From: an uncultured Acetatifactor sp.
GTDB taxonomy: Bacteria > Bacillota > Clostridia > Lachnospirales > Lachnospiraceae
Length of the DNA stretch: 19,968 nt
Reading direction: 5' to 3'
NCBI GenBank assembly: GCA_934394665.1
Contig: CAKRRS010000049.1
Coordinates: 1-19,968, forward strand
The first letter of the stretch is position 1; the number at the start of each line of letters is the position of its first letter. Below are positions 15,913 to 19,968 of the stretch, piece by piece. The notes below the pieces were generated by a model that saw only the letters and a program-made list of their open reading frames with translations, searched no databases and had not been told where the DNA came from. A program made the position numbers and the translations under genes.

Positions 15913-16686
15913 TTACTTTTTCTTTCCTTTGGGTGTGTAGTTTACTAAGATAAGTAAAACCAGTACAGTGACAAAAATAATCGTGGACAATGCGTACATT
16001 TCCGGTTTGATGCCTTTTTTTACTTCGGTGTAGATCTTGGTGGACAGGGTGTCAACGCCGGGACCTTTGGTAAAGTGAGTAATGATAAAGTCATCCAATG
16101 ACATGGTAAATGCCATCAGAAAACCGGACAGGATACCCGGCAGGATATCCGGAAACACCACTTTGAAAAAGGCATATACGTGAGATGCCCCCAGATCCAG
16201 AGCCGCTTCGTAAGTACTGGGATTGAGCTGCTTCATACGGGGCATTACACTTAAGATCACATAAGGAATATTAAATGTAATATGCGCAAGCAGAATCGTA
16301 CCGAAACCGAACTTCACACCGAGACTGATGAACAACAGCATCAGAGAGATACCGGTGACGATCTCGGCATTCAGCATGGGGATATTGGTGATTCCCATGA
16401 GAATTGTACGGCTGGTGCGCTTCATGGACTGCATGGCAATACATGCAATCGTTCCGATCAGTGTGGCAATCAATGCGGATAACAATGCTAAAGCCAGCGT
16501 GTTCCACAGAGCCTGCATGATCTGTTCGTTCTGGAACAGGGAATGGTACCATTTGGTAGTAAATCCGCCCCATTTTGCACGGGTCTTGCTCGCATTGAAG
16601 GAGAGTACGATCAAAGTCAGAATCGGTGCGTATAAAAAGATAAAGATTAACGCAAGGTATATTTTTTTTGCGGTTGTTTTGATCAT
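15913..16686 (-). CDS. potC: Polyamine ABC transporter permease PotC
   Basis: Inner-membrane permease with six predicted helices. The cytosolic EAA loop that docks on PotA is YEAALDLGASHVYAFFKVVF followed by PDILPGILSG. The opening helix and YAPILTLIVLSFN are typical of PotC/PotI. Length is 257 residues. Its ATG overlaps the potB stop by 4 bases (ATGA), a sign of coupled translation and equal stoichiometry. The C-terminus ends in a basic KGKKK tail, as expected for a cytosolic end. Confidence 0.94.
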   Translation of the reverse strand: MIKTTAKKIYLALIFIFLYAPILTLIVLSFNASKTRAKWGGFTTKWYHSLFQNEQIMQALWNTLALALLSALIATLIGTIACIAMQSMKRTSRTILMGITNIPMLNAEIVTGISLMLLFISLGVKFGFGTILLAHITFNIPYVILSVMPRMKQLNPSTYEAALDLGASHVYAFFKVVFPDILPGILSGFLMAFTMSLDDFIITHFTKGPGVDTLSTKIYTEVKKGIKPEMYALSTIIFVTVLVLLILVNYTPKGKKK

Positions 16687-17495
16687 AATGCGTTCGCCTC
16701 CCCGTCTTTATCCGTTACCACGGAGATTACCATATTAAAGATGATGAACAGCATCAGTACGATGGACAGACCGCTTCCGAGATTCCAGTTGCCGGTCTGC
16801 GTGAATTCCTGCTCGATCACGTTACCAATCAGCAGGATCTTGCTGCCGCCCAGAATCTTACTGATGACGAAGGTGGTCAGTGCAGGAACGAACACCATCG
16901 TAATACCACTGACCATACCGGGCAGGCTTAACGGGAAAATGATCCGCAGGAAAGTCTGCATGCCGTTGGCACCGAGATCATAAGCTGCATTGATAACGCT
17001 TTTATCGATTTTCACAAGTACATTATAAAGAGGCAGAACCATAAACGGTAAAAAGTTATATACCATACCGAGTACGATGGCATACGGTGTATTGATGATA
17101 TTCAGCGCCGGCAGGTGCAGGGTAGCGAGAATACTGTTGATGACACCTGTTTTTTCCAGAAGCGTCTGCCAGGCAAGTGTGCGGAGCAGAAAATTCATCC
17201 ACATCGGCAGGATAAAGATCAGAACTAAAAAAGAGTTCTGGTTTACATTCATATTGCACAGAATCATGGCAAGCGGATAGGCGAGAAGCAGACAGATCAC
17301 GGTACTGATCACAGATAATTTCAATGCTTCCCACAAAGCTTTCGAATGTTCTGCGGTGGCGATCGCCAGAATATTATCAAGCGTAAATGCTCCGGTCTTG
17401 TCGGTCAGACCATAATAGAACACCATGCACAGCGGCACAATGACAAACATGGCTGACCAGAAGATAAAAGGGAGCGATAATAATTTTTTATTCAT
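16683..17495 (-). CDS. potB: Polyamine ABC transporter permease PotB
   Basis: Partner permease of PotC, with six predicted helices and the EAA loop [20 protein letters not shown] followed by [11 protein letters not shown] chose the ATG at 17495 (protein [10 protein letters not shown], 270 residues). GGAG stands 5 bases upstream and GAGGAGG slightly further, and the gene then overlaps the potA stop by 8 bases. A start at 17516 is in frame but would place the GAGGAGG inside the first codons. It lies between potA and potC in the standard gene order. Confidence 0.93.
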   Translation of the reverse strand: MNKKLLSLPFIFWSAMFVIVPLCMVFYYGLTDKTGAFTLDNILAIATAEHSKALWEALKLSVISTVICLLLAYPLAMILCNMNVNQNSFLVLIFILPMWMNFLLRTLAWQTLLEKTGVINSILATLHLPALNIINTPYAIVLGMVYNFLPFMVLPLYNVLVKIDKSVINAAYDLGANGMQTFLRIIFPLSLPGMVSGITMVFVPALTTFVISKILGGSKILLIGNVIEQEFTQTGNWNLGSGLSIVLMLFIIFNMVISVVTDKDGEANAL

Positions 17496-18561
17496 TGACT
17501 CCAATAGCCTCCTCATCCTCGGATTCCGGCTTCTTCATGATCTGAATATTGAACGGATCTACTTTGATGCCGACTTTGGTACCTACGGGAACCATTTTGG
17601 TCGACTGTACCAGCCACTCGAAACCGTTTGCCATGACTTCCATCTCATAATGGACACCTTTGAAGATGGAGTGGGTCAGAGTACCCTGAATGATGCCTTC
17701 TTCGGGAGCAACCAGTTCCACATCTTCCGGACGGATGACAACGTCAACCGGCTTGTTCTCACCGAACCCGGTATCTACGCAGGTAAAACGGGCACCGAGG
17801 ATCTCTACCAGACGGTCACGGATCATGGTAGCGCCGATGATATTACTGTCACCGATAAAGTCGGCAACAAATGCGTTCTCCGGTTCATTATAGATGCTTT
17901 CAGGTGTACCAATCTGCTGGATATAACCCTGGTTCATGACTACGATAGTATCGGACATGGTAAGGGCTTCTTCCTGGTCATGAGTGACATAGATAAAGGT
18001 AATGCCCAGTTCATTCTTCAGACGGATCAATTCATACTGCATATCCTGGCGCAGTTTCAGATCCAGTGCACCAAGAGGCTCATCCAGGAGCAGAAGCTTC
18101 GGCTCGTTTACAATAGCGCGTGCAATGGCGATACGCTGCTGCTGACCGCCGCTTAAGGAATCCGGCATACGGTTTTCAAAACCGTCAAGATTGACTAACT
18201 TCAGGGCATATTTGATTTTATCATTAATGTAAGATTTACTTTTACCGCTGATCTTTAATCCAAAAGCAATATTTTCCGCAATGGTCATATGAGGGAACAG
18301 GGCATACTTTTGGAATACAGTGTTCAGATTGCGCTTATTGGGTGGAAGGTTAGTGATATCCCTGCCTTCGAAAATGACCTGACCTTTGTCAGGGGTCTCG
18401 AAACCGCCAAGGATTCGGAGGGTTGTAGTCTTTCCGCAGCCACTGGGACCCAGGAGAGTCAGAAACTCATTCTCGCGGATGTACAGATTGAGATCATCCA
18501 GAACCATCTGACTGTCAAATGATTTTGAAATGTTCACTAAATTGACTAAAGCATTTTTCAT
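17488..18561 (-). CDS. potA: Polyamine ABC transporter ATPase PotA
   Basis: Cytosolic ATPase driving uptake through PotB-PotC. Walker [10 protein letters not shown] (38-46), Q-loop Gln84 in [13 protein letters not shown], signature LSGGQQQR (136-143), Walker [13 protein letters not shown] (156-167) and H-loop His194 in YVTHDQEEA are all present. The C-terminal ~120 residues form the TOBE/OB-type regulatory domain typical of PotA/MalK, with [10 protein letters not shown] near its middle. I start at ATG 18561 ([12 protein letters not shown], 357 residues), because AGGAAGGAAA lies just before it. A start at 18606 would add 15 unrelated residues. It is the first gene of potABCD. No adjacent PuuR/PotR-type regulator is seen. 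Confidence 0.95.
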   Translation of the reverse strand: MKNALVNLVNISKSFDSQMVLDDLNLYIRENEFLTLLGPSGCGKTTTLRILGGFETPDKGQVIFEGRDITNLPPNKRNLNTVFQKYALFPHMTIAENIAFGLKISGKSKSYINDKIKYALKLVNLDGFENRMPDSLSGGQQQRIAIARAIVNEPKLLLLDEPLGALDLKLRQDMQYELIRLKNELGITFIYVTHDQEEALTMSDTIVVMNQGYIQQIGTPESIYNEPENAFVADFIGDSNIIGATMIRDRLVEILGARFTCVDTGFGENKPVDVVIRPEDVELVAPEEGIIQGTLTHSIFKGVHYEMEVMANGFEWLVQSTKMVPVGTKVGIKVDPFNIQIMKKPESEDEEAIGVNE

Positions 18562-18592
18562 CAATTTTTTCCTTCCTGATGTAAAAAAATCC

Positions 18593-18632
18593 TGCAAAAA
18601 TTCCATAGAAATCTAATTGAAAATTTTTTGCA
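18593..18632 (-). repeat. Inverted repeat in the potA leader
   Basis: TGCAAAAATT (18593-18602) and AATTTTTTGCA (18622-18632) pair over 10 bp with one bulged base and a 19-base loop. On the minus strand the stem is followed by GGATTTTTTT, just before the potA ribosome site. It could be a weak attenuator-like hairpin or a protein site. The A+T-rich stem makes a strong terminator unlikely. Confidence 0.35.
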
Positions 18633-18644
18633 AGTCGAATTAAT

Positions 18645-18671
18645 ATTATACATAAATAAGTGGAAAGTCAA
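18645..18671 (-). promoter_or_regulatory. Candidate promoter of potABCD
   Basis: On the minus strand TTGACT (18666-18671) and a perfect TATAAT (18645-18650) are separated by 15 bp, shorter than ideal. The leader to potA ATG would be about 75-80 bases. Confidence 0.5.
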
Positions 18672-18763
18672 TGTGAAGTTTCGTATTTTTCGACCTATTT
18701 TACATAAACCTTACCGCAGAGAAAAAACAAGAGCTTTTTTCGGGATTTTTGCAGAAAAAATGT

Positions 18764-18791
18764 TTCACAATTTTCAGAATTGTGCTATATT
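18764..18791 (+). promoter_or_regulatory. Candidate promoter of the lactonase-family gene
   Basis: TTCACA (18764-18769) and TATATT (18786-18791) are separated by 16 bp. The start codon is 45 bases downstream with a full AAGGAGGATC ribosome site. The spacer and -35 edge are filled by a perfect inverted repeat. Confidence 0.6.
18766..18784 (+). promoter_or_regulatory. Operator-like perfect inverted repeat within the promoter
   Basis: CACAATT (18766-18772) and AATTGTG (18778-18784) form perfect 7-bp arms around TTCAG. The repeat covers the last four bases of the -35 and most of the spacer, where a bound repressor would block RNA polymerase. It lies upstream of the predicted transcript, so it would act as DNA rather than as an RNA hairpin. 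Confidence 0.5.
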
Positions 18792-18835
18792 TAAAAACAT
18801 AAAAAGAAACAGAAGCATGTAAGGAGGATCCGGTC

Positions 18836-19888
18836 ATGAGCAAAGAAAAATATGTTGCCTATGTTTCCAGTTACACACAGGGAGACAGCCACGGTATCAG
18901 AATATATGATGTGGATATGAAAAACGGTCGTTTTCAGGAAAAAGATAAGGTGGAAATCACCAATTCTTCTTATCTGACGATCTCCCATAACGGAAAGTTT
19001 CTTTATTCTATTACGGATTTCGGTGTGGAAGCATATACGATCCTACCGGACGGAGATCTGGAACTGATTAACTTTGCACCAATCAATGGTATGAGAGGAT
19101 GTTATGTCTCCACAGACTATGCAGATCAGTATCTGTTTGTAGCAGGTTACCATGACGGTAAATTAACGGTACTTCGCCTGAAAGAGGATGGCTCTATCGG
19201 CGAGATCACGGATGAGATTTATCACAAGGGTCTGGGAAGTATGGCAGAGCGCAATTTCCGCCCTCATATTAACTGCGCACGTATGACACATGATAACAAG
19301 TACCTGCTGGTGGCAGATCAGGGAATGGATCATGTCAATGTATATCGTTTTGATGCGGAGAGAGGAAAAGTAAAGCTGGAGGATATCATCCGCAGCGAAA
19401 TGGAATCCGCACCCCGTCATATTAAGATTTCCGAGGATGGCAGATATATTTATATCCTTCATGAACTGAAGTGTTATATCGATGTTTATGAATACACAGA
19501 CAATAACAATGATCCTACCTTTGAAAAGATCCAGACAGTGGAACTGATCAAACTGACGAGAGGCAATACCAACAGTGCCAGCGCTTTCAGCTTTTCACTG
19601 GATTACAATTATCTCCTCAGCTCTATCGCAGGAGACAATTCCGTAATTGTATTTAATGTGGATAAGAAGACGGGACTTCTGAAGAAGAATTTCCTGCTGC
19701 CCGTCAGCGGAGAATATCCGAAGGATGCAGAGTTCTTCCCGGACAACAAGTTCCTGGTATCCTTAAACCACGAGAGTAATACCATGACTTTCTTCCATAT
19801 CGATCTGGAGCACGGTACCATGATCATGAACGGACCGGCAATGAAAGTCAATATGCCCAACTGCATTTTGTTCCACAAGCTTGGGTAA
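18836..19888 (+). CDS. Lactonase-family beta-propeller protein (6-phosphogluconolactonase-like)
   Basis: A 350-residue cytosolic protein of the YkgB/YbhE-type seven-bladed propeller family. The N-terminal blade reads YVAYVSSYTQGDSHGIRIYD. Repeated blade elements follow: YLTISHNGKFLYSITD, YLFVAGYHDGKLTVLRL, HDNKYLLVADQGMDHVNVYR, SEDGRYIYILHELKCYIDVY and SLDYNYLLSSIAGDNSVIVF. The family was defined by 6-phosphogluconolactonase (E. coli YbhE), but many members have unknown substrates. The R-P-H segment FRPHINC (about 142-148) lies where family members carry a conserved His. No zwf or gnd neighbour supports a pentose phosphate role. AAGGAGGATC before the ATG is nearly perfect. Its operator-like promoter suggests regulation by a transcription factor. 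Confidence 0.82.
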   Translation: MSKEKYVAYVSSYTQGDSHGIRIYDVDMKNGRFQEKDKVEITNSSYLTISHNGKFLYSITDFGVEAYTILPDGDLELINFAPINGMRGCYVSTDYADQYLFVAGYHDGKLTVLRLKEDGSIGEITDEIYHKGLGSMAERNFRPHINCARMTHDNKYLLVADQGMDHVNVYRFDAERGKVKLEDIIRSEMESAPRHIKISEDGRYIYILHELKCYIDVYEYTDNNNDPTFEKIQTVELIKLTRGNTNSASAFSFSLDYNYLLSSIAGDNSVIVFNVDKKTGLLKKNFLLPVSGEYPKDAEFFPDNKFLVSLNHESNTMTFFHIDLEHGTMIMNGPAMKVNMPNCILFHKLG

Positions 19889-19968
19889 CTTGAAAGTTAG
19901 TTAAGCAAACCTGTCGCCGTAGCCCCGATTGCATATAAGAAACGCTGACATCGCGGTGTGCTCTAGCA
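19889..19968. other. Right-edge segment without an identifiable gene
   Basis: The 80 bases after the last stop are more GC-rich than other spacers here. On the minus strand a frame is open from the edge to a TAA at 19901-19903 (22 codons, containing NRGYGDRFA). This could be the tail of a convergent gene, but an open stretch this short is expected by chance. No clear terminator follows the propeller gene. Confidence 0.3.

Noticed and set aside
17425..18156. Long plus-strand open frame of 243 codons across potA/potB
   Set aside because: Mirror of the strongly conserved PotA frame, with no ribosome site or family match.
19901..19968. Partial minus-strand gene at the right edge
   Set aside because: Only 22 open codons and no recognisable domain. 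This is expected by chance.

Overview
The window looks like chromosomal core sequence from a low-to-moderate GC Bacillota, most likely a gut-type Lachnospiraceae (Clostridia). This is inferred from der-plsY-gpsA gene order, a tyrosine T-box ahead of tyrS, strong AGGAGG-type ribosome sites, TTGACA/TATAAT-type promoters, a ferredoxin-like [FeFe] hydrogenase, and DUF1292 and DUF5662 proteins. I cannot name a genus from sequence alone. No tRNA, rRNA, CRISPR array, insertion sequence or phage gene is visible.

Layout, left to right. (1) Positions 1-1776: the 3' end of der overlaps plsY, followed 3 bases later by gpsA. plsY and gpsA supply glycerol-3-phosphate and its first acylation for phospholipid synthesis. 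(2) 1816-3616: a consensus promoter, a tyrosine T-box leader with a variant but self-consistent antiterminator, tyrS and a terminator. (3) 3643-5374: a monocistronic [FeFe] hydrogenase with its own promoter and terminator. (4) 5392-6176: a UPF0126/TRIC-type membrane protein. (5) 6196-7770, minus strand: an A+T-rich GT39/ArnT-like membrane glycosyltransferase that interrupts the plus-strand series. (6) 7860-11366: gltX overlapping a UvrD-like helicase. (7) 11338-11670, minus strand: an acidic DUF1292 protein whose 3' end overlaps that of the helicase. (8) 11752-14771: a GH13 glycogen-debranching homologue, a DUF5662 protein and a Cys/Gly-rich small protein, closed by a perfect 17-bp hairpin. 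(9) 14815-18561, minus strand: a complete potABCD spermidine/putrescine ABC transporter operon. (10) 18764-19888: a lactonase-family beta-propeller protein whose promoter carries a perfect inverted repeat between -35 and -10.

The most unusual item is the GH13 protein at 11824-13758. It keeps long, clear stretches of the GlgX/isoamylase family, including the segment after conserved region IV and the late substrate-loop segment. All the positions where the family carries its catalytic Asp, Glu and Asp, and the supporting region I residues, are replaced. It therefore reads as an intact, expressed-looking pseudoenzyme rather than a debranching enzyme. Second-tier items are the Cys-rich peptide downstream of it, the hydrogenase with a Gly-Pro-Cys L2 motif, and the operator-like repeat at 18766-18784.
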